From positions 1-10,823 of the forward strand of contig JAKSDN010000614.1 in assembly GCA_022360075.1 (NCBI GenBank): a DNA stretch of 10,823 bases. The letters run 5' to 3'. This stretch comes from Kiloniellales bacterium. Lineage in GTDB: Bacteria > Pseudomonadota > Alphaproteobacteria > Kiloniellales > JAKSDN01. The notes beneath the pieces were generated by a model. The model had not been told where the DNA came from, did no database searches, and worked only from the letters and a program-made list of their open reading frames with translations. Positions 1-5,858 of this stretch are shown piece by piece (position 1 is the first letter of the stretch; each line of letters starts with the position of its first letter). The position numbers were made by a program, and so were the translations under genes.

Positions 1-47
1 CTCGCCTGCCGGTAAGCCTCCAGCAGGGCCTCGGCCCGTTCGATCAA
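1..47 (-). CDS. CinA/PncC-family protein, N-terminal fragment (cut by window edge)
   Basis: Only about 15 codons are visible. Read on the minus strand from a TTG at 47-45, the frame gives LIERAEALLEAYRQA. This resembles the short helix that precedes the catalytic domain of CinA C-terminal/PncC proteins, which deamidate nicotinamide mononucleotide in NAD recycling. The frame has no ATG or GTG near this point, and the TTG overlaps the TGA stop of pgpA (46-44), suggesting translational coupling. A cinA-family gene directly after pgpA is a common alphaproteobacterial arrangement. The diagnostic motifs lie outside the window, so the call rests on position and a very short match. Confidence 0.4.
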   Translation of the reverse strand, partial: MIERAEALLEAYRQA

Positions 48-547
48 AGCGCTGGTGAGAATAGGCCCATCTCCAGCCAGTAGGCGACCAAGGCGCAGAG
101 CGCGCCCGCGTAAAGACCCGCCACCATGTCGTCGAGCATGATCCCGACGCCGCCGTGCAAGGCGCGGTCGCACCAGCTCGCCGGCCAGGGCTTGACGATG
201 TCGAGGACGCGAAACGTCAGGAAACCGAGCAAGAAGAGAAGCGGGTCGAGAGCAGCCGGCACGAGGGTCAGCCATTGGCCTGCAACCTCGTCGATGACCA
301 CGGCGCCGGGATCCTCGCTCTGCGCCGCCTCTGCATAGCGACCGCCGGCCCAGATCCCCACCAGGCAGGCGATGAGCGAGGCGACCAGGAGAGCCCAGGG
401 ACCGCCGAGCCAAGCGATCACGGCGGCGAAGGGCAGGGCGGCGAGCGAGCCCCAGGTGCCGGGCACTTTCGGCAGCAGGCCGGCGCCGAACCAGGTCGCG
501 ATCAAGCTGACGGGATGCGCGAAAGGCAGGGCGGCGCGACGGGCCAT
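44..547 (-). CDS. pgpA: Phosphatidylglycerophosphatase A
   Basis: This 167-residue inner-membrane enzyme dephosphorylates phosphatidylglycerol phosphate to phosphatidylglycerol, the last step of PG synthesis. The family motifs are all present: a GxGLLPxxPGTWGSL block at residues 21-35, DEVAGQW at 86-92, a KPWP turn at 119-122, and DRxxHGGxGIMLDD at 127-140 followed by AG at 143-144. The acidic residues in these blocks are the likely metal and substrate ligands. Hydrophobic stretches at about 38-66, 97-113 and 143-158 fit membrane helices. Length is normal for the family. The ATG at 547-545 follows the TGA of ispDF (550-548) with no gap. A GGGTGA lying about 7 nt before that stop, in the end of ispDF, can serve as ribosome binding site. 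The gene is therefore probably translated from the ispDF mRNA. No key residue looks missing. Confidence 0.95.
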   Translation of the reverse strand: MARRAALPFAHPVSLIATWFGAGLLPKVPGTWGSLAALPFAAVIAWLGGPWALLVASLIACLVGIWAGGRYAEAAQSEDPGAVVIDEVAGQWLTLVPAALDPLLFLLGFLTFRVLDIVKPWPASWCDRALHGGVGIMLDDMVAGLYAGALCALVAYWLEMGLFSPAL

Positions 548-1729
548 TCAGCGCTCACCCGGCAGGCTTACGCTGGCGCTCGCCTGCGCGGCGATACCCT
601 CGCCACGCCCGGTGAAGCCGAGCCGCTCGGTCGTCGTCGCCTTGACACTCACCCGGCTGGGCTCGATGTCGAGCAGCTCGGCGATGCGCCGCGCCATGTC
701 CTCGCGGTGTGGGCCGACCTTCGGACGCTCGCAGATCAGGGTCACGTCCAGGTTGACGATGCGCCCGCCGCGCTCGGCGATCAGCTCGGCGGCGTGGCGA
801 ACGAAGACGGCGGAGTCCGCGCCTTGCCAGCGCGGATCGCTGGGCGAGAAGTGCTGTCCAATGTCGCCGAGCGCGGCCGCGCCGAGCAGTGCGTCGGTCA
901 AGGCATGCAGCCCGACATCGGCGTCCGAGTGGCCCTGTAGACTCCGCTCGTGAGGGATCGGCACGCCGCACAGCATGACCCGGTCGCCCGGCCCAAAGCG
1001 GTGAACGTCGAAGCCATGACCGATCCGCGTCTCCCGTGTCGAAGCCGCGCCGCGTTCGAGCATGCGCTCGGCCCGCGCCAGATCCTCGCGGGTGGTCACC
1101 TTGATGTTGTCGCTCGTCCCGGGGACGAGGGCGACGGCGAGGCCGGCGCGTTCGGCGACGGCGGCATCGTCGGTCAGTGCGCGGGTCGCCGGGTCGGCGA
1201 AGGCAGCCCGATGCGCTTCGACTATGTCTGTGAATCGGAAGCCCTGCGGCGTCTGCGCCAGCCAGAGGCCGTCGCGGCTCAAGGTCCCCGAGATGCGGCC
1301 GGCCGCCTCGCGCTTCAGGGTGTCGGTCAAGGGCACGGCGGCGATGGCGCCCGGCTCGCTATCCAGCGCGTCCAGCACACGGTCGATGATTTCGGCGGAG
1401 ACGAAGGGGCGGGCGCCGTCGTGGATCAGCACCTTGCGTGGCGCGAAAGGCTCGAGGCTTTCGAGGCCGAGGCGGACCGAGTCCTGACGCGACTCACCAC
1501 CGGGTACCGGCTCCAGAACCGCAAGGCCGCTCGCGGCGGTGTCGTAGTGCGCCCGGTCGTCGCCATGGATCACCGCGCGCACCGCCTCGACGCGCGGATG
1601 CGCCTCGAAAGCCGCCAGGCTCCGCCGCAACAAGGGGCGGCCCGCCAGGGTCGCGTACTGCTTGGGCAATTCCCCGCCGAAGCGCGAGCCGCGTCCGGCG
1701 GCGACGACCAGGGCGATCGCTTCGGCCAT
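548..1729 (-). CDS. ispDF: Bifunctional MEP cytidylyltransferase / MEcPP synthase (IspDF)
   Basis: This fusion enzyme of 393 residues acts in the MEP isoprenoid pathway. The IspD half (residues 1 to about 228) makes CDP-methylerythritol from MEP and CTP. It shows the nucleotide loop AAGRGSRF (10-17), PKQ (22-24), HDGARP (103-108), TDTLK (135-139), TPQGF (160-164) and DNIKVT (207-212). The IspF half (about 236-393) makes the cyclic diphosphate. It shows the metal-site DVH (D241, H243), [10 protein letters not shown] with H275, ERPK (334-337), and the [17 protein letters not shown] block (365-381). The usual FPPSD loop reads FSPSD at 294-298, a small change. The ATG at 1729 is chosen because it begins exactly at the IspD beta strand and has GAGGA 8 nt upstream. 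The frame stays open to 1843, but those extra 38 codons cover the divergent promoter region and look noncoding. IspD and IspF fused in one chain is common in Alphaproteobacteria. Confidence 0.97.
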   Translation of the reverse strand: MAEAIALVVAAGRGSRFGGELPKQYATLAGRPLLRRSLAAFEAHPRVEAVRAVIHGDDRAHYDTAASGLAVLEPVPGGESRQDSVRLGLESLEPFAPRKVLIHDGARPFVSAEIIDRVLDALDSEPGAIAAVPLTDTLKREAAGRISGTLSRDGLWLAQTPQGFRFTDIVEAHRAAFADPATRALTDDAAVAERAGLAVALVPGTSDNIKVTTREDLARAERMLERGAASTRETRIGHGFDVHRFGPGDRVMLCGVPIPHERSLQGHSDADVGLHALTDALLGAAALGDIGQHFSPSDPRWQGADSAVFVRHAAELIAERGGRIVNLDVTLICERPKVGPHREDMARRIAELLDIEPSRVSVKATTTERLGFTGRGEGIAAQASASVSLPGER

Positions 1730-1822
1730 GCTGTCGGTCCTCGATCCTGCAGGCCGGCGAGACACCGTCCCGCCGAAGGTCGGCGCGAGCCTAGAGCCCT
1801 CTATCGTCGCGGCCAAGAGCTG

Positions 1823-1828
1823 ATTATA
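1823..1828 (-). promoter_or_regulatory. Candidate -10 box for the ispDF-pgpA-cinA operon
   Basis: On the minus strand this reads a perfect TATAAT inside the only AT-rich patch of the divergent intergenic region. It would start transcription near 1816, giving a leader of about 85 nt before ispDF. No good -35 hexamer is found 15-18 bp upstream, where CAGGTT sits at the 17-bp spacing, so the call rests on the -10 and the gene layout. Confidence 0.35.
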
Positions 1829-1830
1829 TA
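1825..1830 (+). promoter_or_regulatory. Candidate -10 box for the CcsA/YpjD-like gene (possibly leaderless)
   Basis: TATATA on the plus strand ends 6 nt before the ATG at 1837, so a start at the usual distance would fall on or next to the initiation codon. No Shine-Dalgarno sequence stands at a workable distance; the nearest purine run, GAG at 1831-1833, is only 3 nt from the ATG. Together these suggest a leaderless mRNA. No clear -35 hexamer is visible. The AT-rich core is shared with the opposing ispDF promoter candidate. Confidence 0.3.
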
Positions 1831-1836
1831 GAGCGC

Positions 1837-2646
1837 ATGGCAAACAACCTGGTCTTCAGCCTGACGGCTCTGATGGCTCTGGTGCCGGCTTCGGTGCTGC
1901 CTTATCGCCGGCAGGGCCAGCGGCGCGATCTCCTGTTCTGGTCGCTGCTGTGCGCCGCCGTGGCGGGGCCGGTCGCCTTCACCGTGGCCGAACTTCTGGA
2001 TAGCTGGAAGAGCGATCTCAGCGTGGCCTTGTGGGTTTCGGTTGCCAGCTCCGTCAGCGTCTTCGCCCTGATCGCAGCGGTCTCGCGGGAAGCTTGGCGT
2101 CTGGCGCCGTTGCTCTTGCCCTATCTCTGTCTCCTTGCGCTTCTGGCGATCGTTTGGGGACAGGCGCCGAGCCAGGCGCCGCCCTCCAGCGCGCCCGATG
2201 CCTGGCTGTTGCTTCACATCGTCGTCTCGGTCGCGACCTATGCCTTCTGCACCATCGCCGCCGTTGCGGGTGCCGCCGTTCTGATCGAGGAGCGCTCGTT
2301 GAAGCGCAAGGGAGCCATGCGGCTTACCCGCTTGCTGCCGCCGCTGGTCGATGCCGAGAGTTTGCAAATCCGCTTGCTCGGCGCGGCCGAGATCGTCTTG
2401 GGACTCGGTGTCGTCACCGGCATCTCCGTGCAGTACCTGAAGAGCGGCAGCCTGATCGCCCTCGACCACAAGACCGTGCTCTCGCTGATCGCTTTCGCGG
2501 TGATCGCCGCTCTCCTGCTCGTGCATCACCGCAGCGGTCTGCGCGGCCAGCGTGCCGCGCGTCTCGTGCTCCTGGCCTACCTGCTGCTGACGCTTGCCTA
2601 CCCCGGTGTGAAGTTCGTCACAGATGTCTTGATGGGTCAGGCCTAG
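1837..2646 (+). CDS. CcsA/HemX/YpjD-type cytochrome c assembly membrane protein
   Basis: This 269-residue, very hydrophobic protein has about eight predicted membrane helices, roughly at 5-22, 33-52, 65-83, 88-108, 123-149, 180-198, 213-230 and 241-257. The layout and the segments around [14 protein letters not shown] (124-137), [16 protein letters not shown] (167-182) and [11 protein letters not shown] (210-220) resemble the CcsA/CcmC-like domain of HemX and YpjD proteins. Candidate heme-facing histidines are H127, H211 and H230/H231. Relatives are implicated in heme handling, cytochrome c maturation, or, for YpjD/CorE, metal tolerance. The sequence does not say which applies here. The gene stands alone, divergent from ispDF, with no ccm or res genes nearby. 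The ATG at 1837 is chosen because the first helix begins at once, although no ribosome binding site is seen. Confidence 0.8.
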   Translation: MANNLVFSLTALMALVPASVLPYRRQGQRRDLLFWSLLCAAVAGPVAFTVAELLDSWKSDLSVALWVSVASSVSVFALIAAVSREAWRLAPLLLPYLCLLALLAIVWGQAPSQAPPSSAPDAWLLLHIVVSVATYAFCTIAAVAGAAVLIEERSLKRKGAMRLTRLLPPLVDAESLQIRLLGAAEIVLGLGVVTGISVQYLKSGSLIALDHKTVLSLIAFAVIAALLLVHHRSGLRGQRAARLVLLAYLLLTLAYPGVKFVTDVLMGQA

Positions 2647-2647
2647 A

Positions 2648-2664
2648 AGCATCGTCGAGATGCT
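2648..2664 (+). terminator. Weak terminator-like hairpin after the CcsA/YpjD-like gene
   Basis: AGCATC (2648-2653) and GATGCT (2659-2664) form a 6-bp stem with a 5-nt loop, starting 2 nt after the stop codon. The downstream sequence has only short T runs (CTGCTCCGTTTGCCTT), so as an intrinsic terminator it is marginal. Confidence 0.3.
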
Positions 2665-2855
2665 CTGCTCCGTTTGCCTTGTATGCGGTTTGCTGCCTCG
2701 TTGTCCGTTCGGCTCCGGACAGCAGCCGAAGTCGCGCGGCGATTCATTCGGCGTAGAGATCGGCGATGGGGACGTGTTGGGCGAAAGCAGGTCTTCGATC
2801 GGCCTAGCTTGATTTGGCGAGGTAAAGAAAAAGTTCGCTTCTATGCGAGACAAGC

Positions 2856-2886
2856 TTTACCGACTCGTTGCGAATCTGCCTATAGT
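2856..2886 (+). promoter_or_regulatory. Candidate promoter of the histone-like gene
   Basis: TATAGT at 2881-2886 matches the -10 consensus at five of six positions. TTTACC at 2856-2861 is a four-of-six -35 match with a long 19-bp spacer. Initiation would fall near 2893, leaving a leader of about 36 nt before the ATG at 2929. The -10 is the stronger part of the call. Confidence 0.35.
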
Positions 2887-2928
2887 CACCCTGTCAAGCA
2901 TGTTACCAACGTTTAGGTGCTCAAGGTT

Positions 2929-3222
2929 ATGGCTACAGCAAAAGGTTCTTCCAAGAAGCGTACCGTGAAGAAAGCCGCCGCCAAGAAGGCCACGGCAAAA
3001 CGGACAGTGAAGAAGGCGACCGCCAAGCGGACCGTTAAGAAGGCTGCGGCGAAGAAGCGCACCGTCAAGAAGGCGGCAGCGAAGCGCACGGTGAAGAAGG
3101 CGGCAGCGAAGAAGCGCACCGTCAAGAAAGCCGCGGCGAAGAAGCGGACCGTCAAGAAGGCGGCAGCGAAGAAGCGCACCGTCAAGAAGGCGACGGCCAA
3201 GCGCGCGGTGAAGAAGGCCTGA
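2929..3222 (+). CDS. Histone H1-like lysine/alanine-rich repeat protein
   Basis: This is a 97-residue protein using only M, A, T, K, G, S, R and V, with 35 Lys and 9 Arg (about 45 percent basic) and no acidic or aromatic residue. After a short MATAKGSS head it is a string of RTVKK units (eight RTVKK and one RAVKK) joined by AAAKK, AAAK or ATAK linkers, with a period of 9-10 residues. Such low-complexity chains resemble the C-terminal tail of histone H1 and bacterial H1-like proteins, which bind DNA or RNA through charge and affect nucleoid packing. That role is inferred from composition, not from a folded domain. The ATG at 2929 is preferred because AGGTG (2915-2919) lies 9 nt upstream. A GTG at 2917 in the same frame would add four residues but has no ribosome binding site. 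It appears to be a single-gene unit. Confidence 0.75.
   Translation: MATAKGSSKKRTVKKAAAKKATAKRTVKKATAKRTVKKAAAKKRTVKKAAAKRTVKKAAAKKRTVKKAAAKKRTVKKAAAKKRTVKKATAKRAVKKA
2953..3219 (+). repeat. Degenerate tandem repeat coding (A)AAKKRTVKK units
   Basis: About nine 27-30 bp units occur in frame. Each carries an accgtcaagaag-like core (CGNACNGTNAAGAA) followed by a gcggcagcgaag-like linker. The last units, from about 3060 on, are nearly identical in DNA, while the first three differ more at silent sites. This suggests recent expansion at the 3' end. Unit number could vary between strains through slippage or recombination. Confidence 0.85.
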
Positions 3223-3250
3223 CCAGAGGTCGCCGTGATCGCGCGCCAAA

Positions 3251-3277
3251 GCGTGCTCGCTCGTGAAAAGAGCACGC
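3251..3277 (+). terminator. Strong hairpin after the histone-like gene, possible terminator
   Basis: GCGTGCTC (3251-3258) and GAGCACGC (3270-3277) are perfectly complementary, giving an 8-bp GC-rich stem with an 11-nt loop, 28 nt after the stop codon. What follows is CTCCGCATTTCG, not a clear T run, so it may stabilise the 3' end of the mRNA rather than terminate by itself. Confidence 0.4.
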
Positions 3278-3321
3278 CTCCGCATTTCGACCGGGTGATG
3301 CCGAGCGCACGGGGGAGTCCA

Positions 3322-3350
3322 TTGCGCGCTCGGTGCGAGCCCGCGCGCAA
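3322..3350. other. Two-part inverted repeat
   Basis: TTGCGC (3322-3327) pairs with GCGCAA (3345-3350), and inside it GCTCG (3328-3332) pairs with CGAGC (3336-3340) around a GTG loop. CCGC (3341-3344) is left as a bulge. No T run follows on either strand. It could be an RNA stem or a protein-binding dyad. Confidence 0.5.
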
Positions 3351-3510
3351 AGCGGAACGTGCGCGCAAGTGGAACACGATGGTCGTTGCTTTGATGCCGG
3401 CTCATTGTGGCCCGGGGGGTCCAGCTAGGATCTGCTAGATGTCTGAGAATGGCACCGGCGATCGCCATGAGCGCGAGCGACGAGTTGCCTCGGATGACAT
3501 CGAGGGCTGA

Positions 3511-3540
3511 CCAGATCCGCGACCAACGTCGTGGATCTGG
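3511..3540. other. Near-perfect 13-bp inverted repeat with CAAC loop
   Basis: CCAGATCC (3511-3518) pairs with GGATCTGG (3533-3540). The inner CGAC (3520-3523) pairs with GTCG (3528-3531), and G3519 faces T3532, a wobble pair in RNA. The stem is therefore continuous over 13 pairs with a 4-nt loop. No T run lies on either side, so it is not an intrinsic terminator. Confidence 0.75.
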
Positions 3541-3622
3541 CAGGGGCAAGGGGTGAAGTCTCGGGCGGTCTTTGATCGCGCGATGAGATGTCTTGACCCC
3601 TTCTCGCTGAGTTTGTTTTGCA

Positions 3623-3654
3623 CTCCGAGAGACGATCTCGGAGCGTTTTGTGTT
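3623..3654 (+). terminator. Intrinsic (Rho-independent) terminator upstream of dusB
   Basis: CTCCGAGA (3623-3630) and TCTCGGAG (3636-3643) form a perfect 8-bp stem with a GACGA loop, followed by CGTTTTGTGTT. The T-rich tail stands only on the plus-strand side, so it would end plus-strand transcripts coming from the intergenic region, leaving dusB about 70 bp further on. Confidence 0.65.
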
Positions 3655-3659
3655 GGGCA

Positions 3660-3688
3660 TTTCCATTACCGGATTTAGTCGCTAAGAA
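3660..3688 (+). promoter_or_regulatory. Candidate promoter for the dusB-ntrBC-ntrYX operon
   Basis: TTTCCA (3660-3665, four of six -35 matches) and TAAGAA (3683-3688) are separated by 17 bp, just after the terminator. Initiation would be near 3695, about 32 nt before dusB. No canonical sigma-54 element (GG, ten bases, GC) is seen in the 3423-3726 stretch I checked. The match is modest. Confidence 0.3.
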
Positions 3689-3726
3689 TGCGCATTGTTT
3701 GGGCATATTGGGAGTTTGCCTAAAGG

Positions 3727-4713
3727 ATGGGCATCAAGGTCGGCCCCATTGAGTTGGTTGGCCCCGTCGCTCTGGCCCCCATGTCGGGCATCACGGATCG
3801 ACCCTTCCGCGCGTTGGTGAAGTGCAGCGGCGTGGGGCTCGTCGTCTCGGAAATGATCGCGAGCCAGGCGATGATCCGGGCGACGCGGGACTCCATGAAG
3901 ATGTCGAGCAACTGCGCCGAGGAGTATCCGATGGCGGTGCAGCTTGCCGGCTGCGAGCCCGAGATCATGGCCGAGGCGGCGCGGCTCAATGTCGACCGCG
4001 GCGCGGCGATCATCGACATCAACTTTGGCTGCCCGGTCAAGAAAGTGGTTAACAAGCTCGCCGGCTCGGCGATCATGCGCGACGAGGTCCTGGCCGCGCG
4101 GATCCTCGAAGCGACGGTCAAGGCGGTGCCGATACCGGTGACCTTGAAGATGCGCACTGGCTGGGACGAGGCCAACCGAAACGCGCCGCGCCTGGCACGC
4201 ATAGCCCAGGACTGCGGCATTCGCATGATCTCGGTCCACGGCCGCACTCGCTGCCAAATGTACAACGGCGATGCCGACTGGGACTTCGTGCGGCAGGTCA
4301 AGAACGCGGTGTCGGTTCCGGTTCTGGTGAACGGCGACATCCAGAGCGTGGCGGATGCGCGCCGGGCCCTGTCGGCTTCTGGCGCGGACGGCGTCATGAT
4401 CGGGCGCGGCGCCTGCGGGCGCCCCTGGTTCCTGAGGCAGGTCCTCGACGACCTTGCCGGACGGCCCGTGCAGCCCGCGCCGTCGGTCGAATGCCAACGC
4501 GACCTCGTGCTCGAGCACTATGAATCACTGCTGTGCCACTACGGTCGGGAGCGCGGTGTCGCCATCGCGCGCAAGCACCTCGGCTGGTACGCAAAGGGAC
4601 TGCCCCACGCCGCCGACTTCCGCGCCGCCGTTAACCGGGAGCGAAACGTCGATCGGGTGAAGGCCATGATCAAGGACTTCTACGACCGTTCCCTTGAGCA
4701 GCAGGCGGCCTGA
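3727..4713 (+). CDS. dusB: tRNA-dihydrouridine synthase (DusB/NifR3 family)
   Basis: This FMN enzyme of 328 residues reduces specific uridines in the tRNA D-loop to dihydrouridine. Motifs of the TIM-barrel are in order: [12 protein letters not shown] at 17-28, [10 protein letters not shown] at 98-107 with catalytic Cys102, LKMRTGW at 140-146, HGRTRCQMY at 171-179, NGDI at 202-205 for the FMN phosphate, [13 protein letters not shown] at 222-234, and a C-terminal RKHLGWY of the helical tRNA-binding part. An in-frame TAA at 3721-3723 fixes the ATG at 3727 as the first possible start. Its purine run AAAGG touches the ATG, and GGGAG lies 12 nt upstream, so the ribosome binding site is not ideally spaced. 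The gene was first named nifR3 because it heads the ntrBC operon in Rhodobacter; its direct link to nitrogen control is unproven. Its TGA overlaps the ntrB ATG by one base. Confidence 0.97.
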   Translation: MGIKVGPIELVGPVALAPMSGITDRPFRALVKCSGVGLVVSEMIASQAMIRATRDSMKMSSNCAEEYPMAVQLAGCEPEIMAEAARLNVDRGAAIIDINFGCPVKKVVNKLAGSAIMRDEVLAARILEATVKAVPIPVTLKMRTGWDEANRNAPRLARIAQDCGIRMISVHGRTRCQMYNGDADWDFVRQVKNAVSVPVLVNGDIQSVADARRALSASGADGVMIGRGACGRPWFLRQVLDDLAGRPVQPAPSVECQRDLVLEHYESLLCHYGRERGVAIARKHLGWYAKGLPHAADFRAAVNRERNVDRVKAMIKDFYDRSLEQQAA

Positions 4714-5858
4714 TGGCGGTCTCGGCAAACAGCCTCGGCTCGACCAAGCCCGGCGCCTCGATCGATGCTTCGTCGATCCTCAACACGCTGCCCGAGGCCG
4801 TGGTCGCCCTCGATAGCGCCGAGCGCTTTGCCTACGTCAACCAGGCCGCCGAGCAGTTCTTCAAGACCTCCGCGCCGGGCCTCTTGGGCCGGGGTCTCGG
4901 TGACTATCTGCCGCAGGACAGCCCGGTCTTCGGCATCATCCGTCACGCCCGCGAAGGCGGGCACAGCGTCTCCCAGACGGGCCTGACCATCGACTCGCCG
5001 AAGCTCGGCACCCGCTTCGTCTCGATCGAGGCGGCACCCATGAGCGAGCGGCCGGACCACACCGTCGTCTCGCTCCAGGAACGCTCGATCGCGCGCAAGA
5101 TCGACCATCAGCTCGTGCACCGGAATGCCGCGCGCTCGGTCACGGCGATGGCGGCGATGCTGGCCCACGAGGTCAAGAACCCCTTGTCGGGTATCCGCGG
5201 CGCCGCGCAGCTCTTGGAAAGGCAAGCCGATCCTAACGACGTGACGCTGACCCGCCTGATCTGCGACGAGGCCGATCGCATCGTCGCCCTGGTGGACCGC
5301 ATGGAGATGTTCGCCGATCAACGGCCGATCGAGCGCAGCGCCGTCAACATCCACGAGGTATTGGAACATGTGCGCGGCCTGGCGCAGGCCGGCTTCGCCC
5401 GGCGGGTGACGTTTCACGAGTCCTACGACCCTTCCTTGCCGCCGGTTTACGGCAATCGCGACCTGTTGATTCAGGTGTTTCTCAACCTGATCAAGAACGC
5501 CGCCGAGGTCGTGCCCGAGCAGGACGGCAGGGTGACGCTCTCGACCCGCTACCAGCATGGCGTCAGGCTCGCGGTCCCTGGCAGCGGCAGCCGGGTCGAC
5601 CTTCCGCTGACCGTCGTGGTCGAGGATAACGGCCCCGGGATTCCGGAGGATTTGCAGGCCCATCTTTTCGAGGCCTTCGTGACGACCAAGATCGGCGGCC
5701 GTGGGCTCGGTCTCGCCCTGGTGGCCAAGATCGTCGGCGACCACGGCGGGGTGGTGGAGTTCGATTGCGAGCCTGGTCGCACGCGCTTCAAGGTCATGTT
5801 GCCCAAGGCCGATCCATCCACGATTGGCGCTCGCGAGGCGGGGGCCCGGTCGCGATGA
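4713..5858 (+). CDS. ntrB: Nitrogen regulation sensor histidine kinase NtrB
   Basis: This soluble kinase/phosphatase of 381 residues sets the phosphorylation state of NtrC, in the known family under control of PII (GlnB/GlnK). There is no membrane segment. A PAS domain covers about residues 18-115. The dimerisation and phosphoacceptor block [18 protein letters not shown] has His152. The ATPase domain follows with NLIKNAAE (258-265), DNGPGIP (305-311), the FEAFVTTK lid region (319-326) and GGRGLGLAL (328-336). The insert with [16 protein letters not shown] (284-299) between the N box and the first G box is usual in alphaproteobacterial NtrB. ATG 4713 shares its A with the dusB stop, and the downstream stop overlaps the ntrC start, so the three genes are tightly coupled. 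Nothing essential is missing. Confidence 0.96.
   Translation: MAVSANSLGSTKPGASIDASSILNTLPEAVVALDSAERFAYVNQAAEQFFKTSAPGLLGRGLGDYLPQDSPVFGIIRHAREGGHSVSQTGLTIDSPKLGTRFVSIEAAPMSERPDHTVVSLQERSIARKIDHQLVHRNAARSVTAMAAMLAHEVKNPLSGIRGAAQLLERQADPNDVTLTRLICDEADRIVALVDRMEMFADQRPIERSAVNIHEVLEHVRGLAQAGFARRVTFHESYDPSLPPVYGNRDLLIQVFLNLIKNAAEVVPEQDGRVTLSTRYQHGVRLAVPGSGSRVDLPLTVVVEDNGPGIPEDLQAHLFEAFVTTKIGGRGLGLALVAKIVGDHGGVVEFDCEPGRTRFKVMLPKADPSTIGAREAGARSR

Larger units (their letters stand above)
2647..2928. other. Intergenic region between the CcsA/YpjD-like gene and the histone-like gene
   Basis: These 282 bp have no convincing gene. They hold the weak hairpin just after the upstream stop and a second dyad, TGTCCG (2702-2707) with CGGACA (2716-2721). 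The second dyad is flanked by GCTGC (2692-2696) and GCAGC (2722-2726), which could lengthen the stem across a bulge. An AT-richer stretch from about 2805 leads into the promoter candidate of the next gene. Frames through this stretch have atypical composition for the region and no recognisable motif. Confidence 0.6.
3421..3655 (+). ncRNA. Candidate structured RNA or attenuator leader upstream of dusB-ntrBC-ntrYX
   Basis: Reading the plus strand as RNA gives a chain of hairpins. ATGGC/GCCAT pairs at 3449-3468 and CCTCG/CGAGG at 3488-3505. A 13-bp stem (one G-U pair) with a CAAC tetraloop fills 3511-3540. AAGGGGT/ACCCCTT (3548-3554 with 3596-3602) continues through AAG/CTT and TCTC/GAGA. An intrinsic terminator sits at 3623-3654. 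I do not recognise a known RNA family. The start is uncertain: TAGGAT (3426-3431) is only a poor -10 box. The region may be an independent small RNA ending at the terminator, or a leader that lets some polymerases read through into dusB. Confidence 0.4.
3223..3726. other. 504-bp intergenic region rich in inverted repeats
   Basis: There is no convincing protein gene between the histone-like gene and dusB. Frames crossing the region lack recognisable motifs and run through hairpins. The right half (about 3420-3655) is densely structured, with dyads at 3449-3468, 3488-3505, 3511-3540 and 3548-3602 and a terminator at 3623-3654. The last 70 bp hold the likely dusB promoter and ribosome binding area. 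Confidence 0.6.

Noticed and set aside
1730..1843. An N-terminal extension of IspDF by 38 residues to an upstream ATG.
   Set aside because: The extension covers the divergent promoter region and has no similarity to IspD, while the ATG at 1729 has a good GAGGA site and begins at the first conserved strand.
1801..2853. A 350-codon minus-strand frame covering the CcsA/YpjD-like gene and the following intergenic region.
   Set aside because: Most of it is antisense to the membrane protein gene. The intergenic part is Pro/Ser/Asn-rich without a motif, and its first codon is not ATG.
2674..2916. An 80-codon plus-strand frame before the histone-like gene.
   Set aside because: Its composition is Arg-rich and irregular, it has no ribosome binding site, and it runs through a dyad and the promoter candidate.
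2917..2928. A GTG start for the histone-like gene four codons upstream.
   Set aside because: There is no Shine-Dalgarno sequence before it, whereas AGGTG is well placed for the ATG at 2929.
2953..3219. A CRISPR-like array suggested by regular 27-30 bp repeats.
   Set aside because: The repeats are contiguous, in frame, degenerate at silent sites and have no unique spacers; they are coding repeats.
3235..3438. A 67-codon plus-strand frame from a GTG after the histone-like gene.
   Set aside because: It passes through two strong hairpins, has no ribosome binding site and shows no recognisable motif.
3450..3466. A sigma-54-like element (TGGCAC followed by GC) upstream of dusB.
   Set aside because: GG at 3451-3452 and GC at 3464-3465 are 11 bases apart rather than 10, and the -12 side lacks TTGC. 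The bases also belong to an inverted repeat.
2857..3666. Minus-strand frames opposite the histone-like gene with repeating Phe/Leu/Ala/Val or Arg/Leu units.
   Set aside because: The repeats are just the reverse complement of the RTVKK-coding repeats; there is no independent start signal or family match.
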